DNA of 64,000 nucleotides from Microvirga arvi (GCF_016892765.1 NZ_JAFEMD010000006.1:1-64000), one strand, 5' to 3'. Shown: positions 8,763-18,268, numbered from the stretch's first letter. The notes: generated from the letters alone by a model not told the origin. Program-made: numbers and translations.

Positions 8763-10753
8763 CCGATCAGCTCCGGGACATCGAGAATCATGAGAACGCT
8801 GCCATCGCCGAGCAGGGTCGTACCCATAAGACCGGGGGCGCCAGCCAAGATCCCAGTCATGGGCCGCATCAGAACGTCCATTCTCTCGGCAAATCCGTCC
8901 ACTGCAATCCCAACGAGCTCGTCGCCTACCGCCATTACCACCACCTTCATGCCTGAATGCGGCTCTGCCGGACGCGGAAGGTCCAGCAGGTCGGCAAGCC
9001 TGACCAAAGGTAGCGTCCGATCACGCAGAACGAAAGCTTCGGCACCCCGGACGGGAAGGATGCGGGAGGCCGGCACGAAAGCCGTCTCCACGACTCCATC
9101 CAGAGGAATGCCATAGAGTTCGCCGCTGACTCTGACCGCCATGATCCTCGTCATGACGACCGTCAATGGCAGGGACAGGTGAACCGTCGCACCCCTGCCT
9201 CGAGAGCTTCGAACGCTGGCTTGACCACCTAGGCGCTCGACAGCGGAGCGCACGGCATCCATGCCGACCCCACGGCCCGACAGGTCCGTCACCTCCGATG
9301 CCGTTGAGAAGCCCGGCGCAAAGATCAGCTCGACCACCTCGGCATCGCTCATGCGCTCGATGTCATCTGCCGAGGCGACTCCCCGCTCGCGGGCCGCCCG
9401 CCGGATCGCAGCCGGATCGATGCCACGACCGTCATCCTCGACCTCCACCATGACGCGGTCGCCATTGCGACGGGCCCGGAGCACAATCCTGGTTCTCGCC
9501 GGTTTTCCTGCTTCCAGACGCAGATGTTCAGGTTCGGCGCCATGACCGACCGCATTGCGGAGAACATGGAGCAGGGGCTCGAACAGGCCCTCCACGACCG
9601 CCTTGTCGGCTTCTACGTCCTCCCCTTCCATGGAAAAATCGATAGCTTTGCCCAGCTGACCAGCAATATCGCGTACGGCGCGGGGAAAGCGCCGGAAGAT
9701 GTCCCGCATGGGCATCATGCGGACATCCATGACGGCCCTGTGCATCTCGGCCACGAGACGGTCGATGACAGCTTGGCTCGCAAGCAGACCGTGGGCAAGA
9801 TCCTTCCTGTCCAGACCGTCTCCAGCCTGGCTCGCCAGATGCGACAGGGCGTTCTTGGCAACGACCATCTCGCCAACGAGGTCTGCCAGACGGTCGATCC
9901 GCGCCGCATCGACGCGAAGCATCCGCGCGCTGCCTCCTCCGGCCGCGCCTGCCGCCTGTCCTGTGGCTTGAGGGCCGGTTTTTGCCGCGTCAACATGATC
10001 CCCTGAGCTCTGGATGATCTCAAGGATCGTCACCTGATCCGGAACGAAGCGGAAAGCGGCCTTCACCGCATCGAGCCCGGCCCCGGACAGCGCCTCGATC
10101 CTGATATTGCAGGCGAAGGGGTCGATCTCCGCCGCGGGGGGCCACGGATCCCGGTTCGACAAGCGGACAGCCATGAGCTCCGGCACCGAGCGCAGGAGCG
10201 CAATCGGATCGTCGCCGGCAAAAAAGCAATCGGCGCGCGGCGTGTACCGAACCGCCACAAGAGGTTTGTTCTGCGCCCTCAAGGGCGCCGGAACGTGGCT
10301 CCTGGCCATCATTTCCCTGACCCAACCCAGATCCGCCTCGGGAATTGCGGGCGCTGCACTGGCGGGACCATCGTCAAGCTGGGACCGCAGAACGCGCGCC
10401 AGGCGATAGCCCTCCTCGGCAGCGTCCAACGGCAGCTGGCCTGTCTGCTCGATCGTTCCGACCCAATGCTCCATTTGGCCGATGCATTCGAGGAGGCTGT
10501 CGATCACGCCGCCGTCAATGCGCCCCTCGCCTGCCCTGAGGATTCCCAGCAGATCCTCAGCGGCGTGCAGAGCAAGCCCCATCGGAGCAAAGTCAAACAG
10601 GCCGACCGACCCCTTGAGCGTGTGAACGGCCCGAAAAGCGCTGCCTAGGTGCACAGCCTGGGCGGGATCGCGCTCGAGAGCCAGAAGGTCATCCGTGGCC
10701 TGCTGTATCAGCTCGCGGGCCTCGACGATGAAGTGCTGGAGCAGATCATCCAT
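8759..10753 (-). CDS. cheA: Chemotaxis histidine kinase CheA
   Basis: A 664-aa protein. The start at 10753 is preceded by GGAGTG and overlaps the cheR end by 8 nt; the longer open frame is not needed. Domain order: HPt with HTLKGS (His44), a CheY-binding-type middle domain (about 160-250), the P3 dimer helices (ARIDRLADLVGEMVVAKNAL), the kinase domain (HVLRNAVGHG, DDGRGID, GRGVGMDAV) and a CheW-like P5 ending LMILDVPELIG. The N-box reads AVGHG where many CheA proteins have SxDHG. It phosphorylates CheY and CheB under control of the cytoplasmic receptor encoded upstream. Confidence 0.95.
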   Translation of the reverse strand: MDDLLQHFIVEARELIQQATDDLLALERDPAQAVHLGSAFRAVHTLKGSVGLFDFAPMGLALHAAEDLLGILRAGEGRIDGGVIDSLLECIGQMEHWVGTIEQTGQLPLDAAEEGYRLARVLRSQLDDGPASAAPAIPEADLGWVREMMARSHVPAPLRAQNKPLVAVRYTPRADCFFAGDDPIALLRSVPELMAVRLSNRDPWPPAAEIDPFACNIRIEALSGAGLDAVKAAFRFVPDQVTILEIIQSSGDHVDAAKTGPQATGQAAGAAGGGSARMLRVDAARIDRLADLVGEMVVAKNALSHLASQAGDGLDRKDLAHGLLASQAVIDRLVAEMHRAVMDVRMMPMRDIFRRFPRAVRDIAGQLGKAIDFSMEGEDVEADKAVVEGLFEPLLHVLRNAVGHGAEPEHLRLEAGKPARTRIVLRARRNGDRVMVEVEDDGRGIDPAAIRRAARERGVASADDIERMSDAEVVELIFAPGFSTASEVTDLSGRGVGMDAVRSAVERLGGQASVRSSRGRGATVHLSLPLTVVMTRIMAVRVSGELYGIPLDGVVETAFVPASRILPVRGAEAFVLRDRTLPLVRLADLLDLPRPAEPHSGMKVVVMAVGDELVGIAVDGFAERMDVLMRPMTGILAGAPGLMGTTLLGDGSVLMILDVPELIG

Positions 10754-11636
10754 CGCGGTCACTCCCCGGCCGCTGGTAGACGATTGCATCCTCGAAGCGG
10801 CGAAGGTCGAACCGTTTCGAGATCCGGGTCATCGACTCGGTATGGCCGAGACAGATGTAGCCGCCCGGATGCAGGGAGTCGTAGAGATTGTTGACCGCCT
10901 GGAGGCGGGAGGCATCGTCGAAATAGATCAGGACGTTGCGGCAGAAGATGACGTCGAACCCTCCCTGCGTCGCAACGGACGCCGTGTCGATGAGATTGGC
11001 TGACGTGAACTTCACCGATTCCCGCAAATCCTGGATCAACTGACGCTGCCCATCTCGAGCTGATCCAAAATAGCGCTCAACCACGTCCGGAGGCAGGCGC
11101 GAAAGGGCGCGCTCCCCATAATGTCCAGCTTGCCCCTCCAGCAGCACCCGCGTATCGATGTCGGAGCCGACGATCTCGATATGGTAGGCATCGACCAGGG
11201 GCCAGTTCTCGAGGAGCCAGATGGCGATCGAATAGGGCTCCTCCCCAGTCGAGCAGGGTACAGACCAGATCCGTACGAGATCGCCCGGCTTCCTGTTCTG
11301 CACGATACCCGGCAGGAGCGAGCGGCTCAGACAACGCAGCTGGTGCTCTTCGCGGTAGAAATAGGTTTCGTTGACTGTGAAGATGTTGATCAGGTGCTCG
11401 ACTTCGCTCTTGTCGGATTCGAGATGGGCGTAATAAGCCGGAAATGGTCGCATCCCGGTCGCCGCCATGCGGTCGGCGACGCGTCTTTCAATGTAGTAGC
11501 GCTTGCTTTCTCCGAAGATCATTCCGGTCTGGCGATAGAGAAACGTGCAGAGATGGCGGAGTTCATCGGCAGAGAGCGCGCGCGCCTTTCTGGTGCTGGC
11601 AGCTTTGTCCATCATCGCGCCGGGAGGCTTGCTCAT
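10746..11636 (-). CDS. cheR: Chemoreceptor glutamate methyltransferase CheR
   Basis: A 296-aa SAM-dependent methyltransferase: N-terminal CheR helical domain, then RIWSVPCSTGEEPYSIA (SAM-binding and substrate region) and GGFDVIFCRNVLIYFD (motif typical of CheR). Its ATG at 11636 overlaps the cheB stop in ATGA. It should methylate glutamates of the double MCP made from the first gene of the operon. No receptor C-terminal tether pentapeptide was recognised. Confidence 0.95.
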   Translation of the reverse strand: MSKPPGAMMDKAASTRKARALSADELRHLCTFLYRQTGMIFGESKRYYIERRVADRMAATGMRPFPAYYAHLESDKSEVEHLINIFTVNETYFYREEHQLRCLSRSLLPGIVQNRKPGDLVRIWSVPCSTGEEPYSIAIWLLENWPLVDAYHIEIVGSDIDTRVLLEGQAGHYGERALSRLPPDVVERYFGSARDGQRQLIQDLRESVKFTSANLIDTASVATQGGFDVIFCRNVLIYFDDASRLQAVNNLYDSLHPGGYICLGHTESMTRISKRFDLRRFEDAIVYQRPGSDRDG

Positions 11637-12733
11637 GAGCGCCCCACCATATCCAGGATCCAGTCGACGATCTGCTCCAGGGGAGCGACGACCTCCGCGC
11701 CGCCACGGCGAACCAGTTCGCCAGGCATGCCCCAGACGACCGCACTCTCTTCTGCCTCCGCGATGGTGCAGCCGCCGTTCTCGTGGAGCCTTGCCATGGT
11801 CTCGGCTCCGTCGCTGCCCATCCCGGTCATCAGCACGCCGATCAGGCTTGCAGGCGCAAAGTGCTGCATGGCGCTGTCGACCAACCGATCCACGCTCGGA
11901 TGCCAGCGATGCTCCGGCAGCGAGGGGGCCGCCATTACCACAGGACCATCCGGCCGAACGCTGATGATGACATCTGCGTCCCCCTTGCCGATATAGACAT
12001 TGCCTGGCGCGAGCGGCATCGGATGGGTCACTTCCATCACCGCAAGGGCGCACAGCTTGTCGAGCCGTCGCGCCAAAGGGCCCGTGAACGAGCCCGGCAT
12101 GTGCTGAGCCACCACGATTGGCCAAGGAAAATCTGCGGGCAGCCGGGACAGCAGAGCATCCAATGCCGGTGGGCCTCCGGTGGATGTGCCAATCAACACA
12201 ATTCCAAGCGCGGGCGCAGCCTTGATCGGTCGCTTCATTGGTATGGAAGGCGCGCGCCTTCGCGGCGCGGCAACCGGTGCCTGGCGTGCCAGACCGCTGC
12301 GAAGTCGCACGCGTTCGGCCAGTCTCAAGCTGCTCGGCAGACGGGCCTTCGATGCTGCCCGGACCTTCTCGACGAGTTGGGGGGCGAGGCTTTCCATCTC
12401 GAGGGAGACCGCTCGATCAGGCTTTGTGATGAAGTCGACGGCCCCAAGCCCAAAAGCTTCCAATGTGACGCTCGCACCTGCTTCCGTGTGGGATGAGACC
12501 ATCACCACTGGGCAGGGCCTCTCCAGCATGATGCGGTCGAGGCAGGCAAGGCCATCCATCTCGGGCATGTTCACATCAAGCGTGATCACGTTCGGTTTGA
12601 AAGTACTCAGCTGCTCTAGTGCCTCGATGCCATTGCGGGCGAAGGCGATCTCGAAATCTCCCTCGGCCGTGAAGACGCCGCCGAGAAGACGTCGCATCAG
12701 GGGAGAGTCATCGACGATGAGCAGCCGGATCAC
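11633..12733 (-). CDS. cheB: Chemoreceptor methylesterase/deamidase CheB
   Basis: A 366-aa protein with a receiver (DD at 8-9, Asp53 in TLDVNMPEMDG), a linker rich in Arg/Ala, and the methylesterase domain carrying the catalytic triad: Ser184 in IGTSTGG, His211 in AQHMPGSF and the Asp in MTGMGSDGA. It removes receptor methyl groups when phosphorylated by CheA. Start and stop both overlap their neighbours by 4 nt, indicating tight translational coupling. Confidence 0.95.
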   Translation of the reverse strand: MIRLLIVDDSPLMRRLLGGVFTAEGDFEIAFARNGIEALEQLSTFKPNVITLDVNMPEMDGLACLDRIMLERPCPVVMVSSHTEAGASVTLEAFGLGAVDFITKPDRAVSLEMESLAPQLVEKVRAASKARLPSSLRLAERVRLRSGLARQAPVAAPRRRAPSIPMKRPIKAAPALGIVLIGTSTGGPPALDALLSRLPADFPWPIVVAQHMPGSFTGPLARRLDKLCALAVMEVTHPMPLAPGNVYIGKGDADVIISVRPDGPVVMAAPSLPEHRWHPSVDRLVDSAMQHFAPASLIGVLMTGMGSDGAETMARLHENGGCTIAEAEESAVVWGMPGELVRRGGAEVVAPLEQIVDWILDMVGRS

Positions 12734-14178
12734 GAAGCGGGTCGCTCCACATCACTGTCGCCCATCGCAGCGAGCAGATCCTTCTCTGCCCTGTCCAGCA
12801 GTTCGCGAGGATTGAGCAGGAGGATCATTCTCCCCTCAACCTCTATATTGGCAATACGATCAATGACCTGACTGCCGTCGGCAGCCAGATCAGGCGTCGG
12901 GCGAAGCTGGCTCTGGTGAATCTTGAGCACCTCAGACACGCCGTCGACGACAAAGCCCGCGTGCATGTGGTCAATTCTGACGACGATGATGCGTTCCCGC
13001 CGCTTCTCTCCCTGTCCTTCGAACTTGAACCGGCGGCGCTGATCGATGACCGGAACGACACGGCCCCGCAAGTTCATGACGCCATCGATGAAGGCCGGAG
13101 CCTTGGGCAGCCGCGTCAGTGCATCCGGTACGCGCACCACCTCGTCGACTGCCGTGATGGGCAGACCATATTCCTCGCCGCCGAGCTGAAAAACGATGAA
13201 CTGCTCGCCGGCAGTTGAAAGCCCGTCGGCTGCGTCCATGTCGTGGTTCTCCTCCGTTTGAGGCGAGATCTGCTCGACCAGTGTCTGATCGCGGAACAGA
13301 TGCTCCGCCGATAGGATCGAGACCAGCCGCTGTCCTCCCTCGAGCCGACAGATGCCCTGGATCTGGGCCTCCGCGTCTCCCCTGGTCAGAATCGTCGGGA
13401 CTGGATCAATCATATGGGATGGGATGCGAAGAATCTCCCTCATGCCATCAATGGCAAGACCCACCACCCCCAGCCCGATCCGGGCCACCACGATCCGGGA
13501 TCTGTCGTTCTTGTGTACGCCTGCCGGAAGGCCAAGGAGCCCGTGAAGTGAAACCAACGGCAGAAGTCGTCGGCGAAGAGTCATGACGCCGAGCATGACT
13601 GCATCCGTCTGCGGAACCGCCGCGACCTCTTCCGGGAAAGCCACCACTTCATGGACGGACGCGAGGGGCAGCGCGAAATCCTGGCCTGCCACGGCAAAGC
13701 ACACGAGGGCAATTTCGTCCCGGTCCGCAGCGGCTTCTTCACGAAGCGCTTGAGGTGCAAGAAATTGTTTGTGCTGCACCCGGCGAGTGAGGCCGCCGAA
13801 GTCCTTGGCCAGCAGCATATCCAGATCAATCCGCTGCGCTGGTGCCCTTCCGCCGTCAGCATCATCCGTCGATGCTCCCAGCGATGCGACCCTGTCGACC
13901 AAAAGCCCAACAGGAGCGCCGCGATCGACCACCACGATACGCGCATGCGAGGAGAGGCTGCCCTCGCGCCCGAGAAGGCTATGCAGCGACACCACCGGCA
14001 TCACTGCCCCTCGCAGGTTAGCCACCCCGAGCAGGCTTGGAGGCCCGAGCGGGACGCGGATCATGGCCGGAGGTCGGATTACCTCGGCGACATCGGAAGC
14101 AGGTAGGGCGAAGCGCTCGTCTCCCACATGCACCGTCAGAAACGACTGTTCGACAGCCGAAGGGGCCGCCCCGGTCAT
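12730..14178 (-). CDS. cheW: Triple CheW-domain scaffold protein
   Basis: A 482-aa protein from the ATG at 14178 (GGAG 9-12 nt upstream). It contains three consecutive CheW domains, at about residues 10-150, 165-305 and 330-470. Each has the LGVANLRG/LGVMTLRR/DGVMNLRG strand and a VDxV/IDGM/VDGV motif. Ordinary CheW is about 160 aa with one domain. The middle copy has lost the conserved NLRG (TLRR). A triple CheW could bridge several receptor or CheA sites in one array. It sits 4 nt after the MCP gene. Confidence 0.9.
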   Translation of the reverse strand: MTGAAPSAVEQSFLTVHVGDERFALPASDVAEVIRPPAMIRVPLGPPSLLGVANLRGAVMPVVSLHSLLGREGSLSSHARIVVVDRGAPVGLLVDRVASLGASTDDADGGRAPAQRIDLDMLLAKDFGGLTRRVQHKQFLAPQALREEAAADRDEIALVCFAVAGQDFALPLASVHEVVAFPEEVAAVPQTDAVMLGVMTLRRRLLPLVSLHGLLGLPAGVHKNDRSRIVVARIGLGVVGLAIDGMREILRIPSHMIDPVPTILTRGDAEAQIQGICRLEGGQRLVSILSAEHLFRDQTLVEQISPQTEENHDMDAADGLSTAGEQFIVFQLGGEEYGLPITAVDEVVRVPDALTRLPKAPAFIDGVMNLRGRVVPVIDQRRRFKFEGQGEKRRERIIVVRIDHMHAGFVVDGVSEVLKIHQSQLRPTPDLAADGSQVIDRIANIEVEGRMILLLNPRELLDRAEKDLLAAMGDSDVERPAS

Positions 14179-14182
14179 GGTC

Positions 14183-16126
14183 TTATGACTCCACCATCTG
14201 GAGTTCATCAGCCAGGGAGGCGATCTCCTCGATGGCAGCCGCCAAGTCCTCGGCTCCGCGTGCCTGCTGACGTGCCGCGGCTGCGGCCTGCGCGGCAGCA
14301 CTTCCGGCCTCCTCCGCGACAGCCGCGACCTGCTCTGCACCGAGCCTAATCTCGCGCACAGCCGTCAAGATCTTCTCAGAGCCTGACAGGATGGCAGCGC
14401 TGCCGTCACGGAGTGCGTTGACGTCGGCCTCCACGGCTCCCAGCCTCTCGGCCACCAGAGTATTCTTGGTCACTTCCGCCTCGGCGATGGCGGCGCTCTG
14501 CTCCAGATCACGCCGGACAATGGTGATCTGGTCGCGAATCTGGCGTACGACGTCCTTGATGCGGTCGGCGTTCTCGGAGGCATCGCGAGCCAGGTTTCGG
14601 ATATCCCCGGACACGATCGCAAAGCCACGCCCTGCTTCTCCGGCTCGTGCGGCCTCGATCGAGCCGCTCACAGCAAGCATGTTGGTCTGCACTGCCACGA
14701 GAGCAATGCCATCGACGATCTTCTCGATTCGTCTGCTGGACTCGTCCAGGCCACCCATCAATCCGATGACCGCTCGGGTCTCCCGCAACCCCTCCTCAAC
14801 CCCTGAGGCCAGTCGCATGGTTGCGGTGCGGTTGTCCTGGAGATCGACTGCCAGGGTGCCGATGCGCTCGACGGCTGCGCTGGCGACGCCCCGCGAGGCA
14901 GCCGTTGCGCGATCGATCTGTTGCATGGCCACGTTGGCCTGGTGCGTGGCTGCAGCCTGCATCTGCGCCCCCCGGCTGATCTGATCGACAGCCGTCATGA
15001 TCTCGCCGGCTGCGCCCGAGATCTCCTGAATGGCCGCCGACAGTTCCTCGGCGGCCGATCCGACCTGTTCGGCGCTGGACGATCCCGCCGTATTTGCCTG
15101 GAGATTGTCCGCCAGAGAGGCAAGCGCCTGTGCGGTCTGCTGGCTCTGGTCCAGCGCCACGCTCTGCTGCTGCACGGCCCGCTGAGCTTCGGCTGCTGCG
15201 GCTGCCTGCTCCTCGGCGGCACTGGCGACCTGCTCGGCCCCACGATGGGCCTCGCGGATGGCGGCCTCAGCCTCGACGGCAGCAACGAGGATGGATTGGC
15301 TGCCCTCGGCAAGGAGCGCAACCTCGGTTCGGATCTTGTCCAGCGCCGCGACCACGGCGCGGCCGATCTGGGCCTCGCCGGTTGCGGTTTCCGCTGCCGT
15401 CCGGATCCTCTCCGCGACGGACCGCACCTCGCGGACGATCCCTTCCGCCAGGATCTGGATGTCCTGCGCACTTCTCTCCGAGGTGCCGGCGAGAGCCCGC
15501 ACTTCGTCGGCCACGACAGCAAAGCCCCGTCCGTTCTCCCCGGCCCTGGCCGCCTCGATGGCGGCATTCAGCGCCAGAAGGTTGGTCTGGTCGGAAACAT
15601 CGCCGACCACGCGGGTGATCTCGCCAATCTCGGTCGCCTGCTTCTCGAGGAGCGAGACAATGTCGACCATGGCTCTCTGACGTGCCGCGTTGGCTCCGAC
15701 GGCAATGACGGAGGCGTCGATCTGGGCTCCGGTCTCGATCAGCAGGGTCTGGAGGCTGGTAGTTTTGGCCCGTGCAGCCTCGGCATGCGTCCGGGATTCG
15801 GAGAACGAGGTGCCTAAACTCATGATCGCCGAGAGCGACTGCTGGGAGGCACCAGCCGCCTCTTCGGCTCCGCTGGCGATCTGCTCCATGGCGCGCCGCA
15901 ACTCCTCGGCTGCCGATGATGCCTCCGCTACCCCGCTCGCCAGTTCCTCCGTGGCGGCGCCTATACGCTCTGCGGCCTTCTGCTGCCGGGCTCTAACGCG
16001 CTCAAGGGTTCGGCGCTGGGACGGCGCTCCTCGTGCGGGAGGCTGAACTCCCTGGGGAGTTTCCTCATCGCTTGACGGTCGTGAGCCACCCCTGTCCGGC
16101 AGTGCGGACGTCTTGACCAATGCCAT
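14183..16126 (-). CDS. Soluble methyl-accepting chemotaxis protein with two signalling tips
   Basis: A 647-aa, mostly helical Ala/Glu-rich protein with no transmembrane segment, HAMP or ligand domain that can be recognised. It has two copies of the receptor hairpin tip: [20 protein letters not shown] at about 179 and [20 protein letters not shown] at about 480. The second tip is diverged (VSGS for LNAA). Fusion or duplication of two MCP signalling domains in one chain is unusual. A ribosome binding site AAGGG precedes the ATG. It is the first gene of the operon, so the signal is probably received in the cytoplasm, perhaps through partner proteins. Confidence 0.9.
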   Translation of the reverse strand: MALVKTSALPDRGGSRPSSDEETPQGVQPPARGAPSQRRTLERVRARQQKAAERIGAATEELASGVAEASSAAEELRRAMEQIASGAEEAAGASQQSLSAIMSLGTSFSESRTHAEAARAKTTSLQTLLIETGAQIDASVIAVGANAARQRAMVDIVSLLEKQATEIGEITRVVGDVSDQTNLLALNAAIEAARAGENGRGFAVVADEVRALAGTSERSAQDIQILAEGIVREVRSVAERIRTAAETATGEAQIGRAVVAALDKIRTEVALLAEGSQSILVAAVEAEAAIREAHRGAEQVASAAEEQAAAAAEAQRAVQQQSVALDQSQQTAQALASLADNLQANTAGSSSAEQVGSAAEELSAAIQEISGAAGEIMTAVDQISRGAQMQAAATHQANVAMQQIDRATAASRGVASAAVERIGTLAVDLQDNRTATMRLASGVEEGLRETRAVIGLMGGLDESSRRIEKIVDGIALVAVQTNMLAVSGSIEAARAGEAGRGFAIVSGDIRNLARDASENADRIKDVVRQIRDQITIVRRDLEQSAAIAEAEVTKNTLVAERLGAVEADVNALRDGSAAILSGSEKILTAVREIRLGAEQVAAVAEEAGSAAAQAAAAARQQARGAEDLAAAIEEIASLADELQMVES

Positions 16127-16869
16127 CGGGATCCCTTGAGATTTATCTTAAAGAGTGTCGGGCCGCACCGCATCAACCAGAAAGCCACCGCGCTGGCTTA
16201 GTCGAAACGGGCGAACAAAGCTTGTGTTTTATAGACCCCTTTACTCTCCAAGCAAGCCGCCGAATGGATTGCTCCCCGACAAAGGAGCGCCAGGGTACTC
16301 CGCAGCTTCCCTCGGAGCTTTCTGTTTGGTAGCTCTACCTCATGAGAGACAGGTTTGCGTCAACAATGGCCTATATGTGGGGCCATAGGTTGGTCCGCTC
16401 ATTGGGTCATTGCAGAACATCGGCGTACTTCCGCCTCGTGCCATCAAGAGACCTTGCCGGTTCACAGGTGGGCATGGCGCCCAAGTTGAGATGCCTCTGA
16501 TTTCGCAAAGTAAAACTGTCAATCATCTGGGGTGAGGCGGGGATGGCGGCATGTGAAGGCACATGGGATGATCTCGGCAATACTTAGCAACCGCGGCCCC
16601 AGCCAAGCACAGCTTCGTCGCTGGATTGCATCAAACGCTGCAAATTTATGTCTAGATTAAATGAGATTACGGTAGGCCCTTGCTATTAGCAAAGAAAAGA
16701 CCTACATAGTCTTATCGGATTTTGGCCGGACAATCGGGTCGTTTCGCTTTTGGTTTTTCCAGGCGCACGTTCGGACTTTCTTACCATTACATCGACGAAC
16801 CGAGTTGAGGCCACGCTTTTGCGTGACTTCGCTCACGTGCATCTGCAACAATCGCGAAAGGTTACCCCA
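16127..16869. other. Intergenic region and cspA leader
   Basis: No protein-coding gene is convincing in these 743 bp. The left part is the upstream region of the chemosensory operon and must hold its promoter, which could not be placed with confidence. The right 200 bp are T-rich and probably form the long 5' untranslated leader typical of cold-shock genes, with a short inverted repeat CACGCTTTTGCGTG at about 16812-16825. Confidence 0.5.
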
Positions 16870-17079
16870 ATGGTTATGGGCACAGTAAAGTTCTACAATG
16901 ACATGAAGGGCTTCGGCTTCATCCAGCCGAACGATGGCAGCAAGGACGTGTTCGTCCATGCCACCGCTCTTGAGCGTGCCGGCATGCGTGGCCTCGTTGA
17001 AGGCCAGAAGGTCGCCTTCGACACGGCTGAAGACCGTCGCTCCGGCAAGATCGCCGTCAACAACATCGAGACGGCATAA
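16870..17079 (+). CDS. cspA: Cold-shock protein (CspA family)
   Basis: A 69-aa single cold-shock domain with both RNA-binding motifs, KGFGFIQP (RNP1) and DVFVHAT (RNP2). Such proteins bind single-stranded RNA and act as RNA chaperones. The start at 16870 has GAAAGG about 8 nt upstream; an alternative ATG lies two codons later. An intrinsic terminator follows at 17126. The long leader suggests post-transcriptional control. Confidence 0.95.
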   Translation: MVMGTVKFYNDMKGFGFIQPNDGSKDVFVHATALERAGMRGLVEGQKVAFDTAEDRRSGKIAVNNIETA

Positions 17080-17125
17080 TCTCTGATGATGGGCGCAGGA
17101 TACGGACCTGTGCCGCTAAGGCTTG

Positions 17126-17154
17126 AAGCCGCTCCCACGTGGGGCGGCTTTTTC
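17126..17154 (+). terminator. Rho-independent terminator of cspA
   Basis: A 10-bp GC-rich stem (AAGCCGCTCC paired with GGGGCGGCTT, one G-U pair), a CACGT loop and a run of five T at 17149-17153. It lies 47 bp after the cspA stop codon. Confidence 0.9.
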
Positions 17155-17229
17155 GTTTGTTCCGAAAGACACCAGGTAGCGGTTATCGCCCTACCCTGCC
17201 CAATAGCTATCGAGTTCCAGGAGGAACGA

Positions 17230-17439
17230 ATGTCCCATAAGTACCAGGTTAATCAGTTGGTTCGCATCACCCACCCGCGTATTTCGGATAAGCGTGCAAG
17301 TGCAAGCGGCATTTACGAGGTGACCCGGCTCATGCCGGCAGATCAGACTGGTGAAGTCTCGTACCGCATCAAGTCGTCCGGCTTCGGCGAGCGTGCCGTA
17401 CGCGAAAGCGAGATCGCGGCTCAGGCGTCACTCATTTGA
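17230..17439 (+). CDS. Conserved hypothetical small protein
   Basis: A 69-aa protein starting MSHKYQVNQLVRITHPR, with GAGGAACGA ahead of the ATG. Its outline (VxVxH, then SGxYEVxRLMP and YRIKS) resembles a small beta-barrel of the type seen in many rhizobial hypothetical proteins; no function can be assigned. It overlaps the next gene by three bases, so the two are translationally coupled. Confidence 0.75.
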   Translation: MSHKYQVNQLVRITHPRISDKRASASGIYEVTRLMPADQTGEVSYRIKSSGFGERAVRESEIAAQASLI

Positions 17440-17729
17440 CCAGCGCCGAAGCGTTCTTCCACGGTTCCCAGATTTACGAACCGGTCACGCTGCTTCGTCG
17501 GGGCGACGAGATCCTGTACGTCGCCCGCGTGGGCATGAAGGCATCACGGCAGTTTATGGTCCTGACGCCCACGGGCGAACCTGCTTGGCCGCACGAGCCG
17601 CTCGGCAGCCTCTCGGATGTGGGTTGGGCGCTTCGAGCGCATGAATGGCACCACGTGACGCCCGAGTCTGTTGGACAGAATGAGCGCTTGGCCAAGATAC
17701 TGGCTCGCCTGCTGAGCGAACGCGCTTAG
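17436..17729 (+). CDS. Hypothetical protein, coupled to the preceding gene
   Basis: A 97-aa protein using a TTG start that overlaps the TGA of the upstream gene. No family is recognised. It is soluble, with a beta-rich N-terminal half (YEPVTLLRRGDEILYVARVG) and a helical C-terminal half. Overlap with the upstream gene suggests the two products act together. Start choice is uncertain because the initiator is not ATG. Confidence 0.6.
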   Translation: MTSAEAFFHGSQIYEPVTLLRRGDEILYVARVGMKASRQFMVLTPTGEPAWPHEPLGSLSDVGWALRAHEWHHVTPESVGQNERLAKILARLLSERA

Positions 17730-17780
17730 GAGGTCGGTCCACCTGGGGATGCGCAGATAACGGACACGGAGGAACAGACT

Positions 17781-18086
17781 ATGGCTGATCAACCGACCAA
17801 TCTCGATACTCATCGCGGCATGGCAGCCCAGAAGGCAACCGACCTTCGGCGTCTACGGTCCGAGGTCGAAGCCGACCAAGAAGCGCTGCGCAGGAGACAG
17901 GCGGAACTCGAAGACCTGCTGGCAGCCGCGCCTGCCACCGATTGGCACGAGGCGGTTGAGAAGGCACGCTACCTGCTTGGCCTCTTCGCGCAGAGCTTGG
18001 ATGCAAGCGATCTACGTCGCCGCAAGCTGATCGACCGTGCGCTGGCCGACTTTGACCATCTGCTCGACAAGTCGCCCCACGACTGA
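17781..18086 (+). CDS. Hypothetical coiled-coil protein
   Basis: A 101-aa hydrophilic protein with a strong GGAGGAACAGACT-ATG start context. Residues about 17-55 are a heptad-like Arg/Glu/Leu helix (RLRSEVEADQEALRRRQAEL), followed by helices rich in Asp and Leu. No enzymatic motif is visible. It belongs to the plus-strand run of small genes behind cspA. Confidence 0.7.
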   Translation: MADQPTNLDTHRGMAAQKATDLRRLRSEVEADQEALRRRQAELEDLLAAAPATDWHEAVEKARYLLGLFAQSLDASDLRRRKLIDRALADFDHLLDKSPHD

Positions 18087-18127
18087 GATGATCTCAACTA
18101 CGAACTTACGGACAACGGAGACCAACC

Positions 18128-18268
18128 ATGGCCAGAGGCGAACAACGGGGCAATCGCGAGGCCAAGAAGCCGAAGAAGGAAAAGCCCAAGGAGGCGATCC
18201 CGACCTCACCCTTCGCGAACCAGGGCAAAGGCGGGACGCCGGCGAAACCGTTCGGTGGCAAACGATAG
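18128..18268 (+). CDS. Small basic protein, 46 aa
   Basis: ATG at 18128 to TAG at 18266-18268; missed by a 60-residue cutoff. The product starts MARGEQRGNREAKKPKKEKP and ends in a Gly-rich tail FGGKR. It is very basic and probably disordered, a profile common among short conserved proteins of Methylobacterium and Bradyrhizobium relatives. Upstream ACGGAGACCAACC gives a plausible ribosome binding site. Function is unknown; nucleic-acid binding is a guess from composition. Confidence 0.6.
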   Translation: MARGEQRGNREAKKPKKEKPKEAIPTSPFANQGKGGTPAKPFGGKR

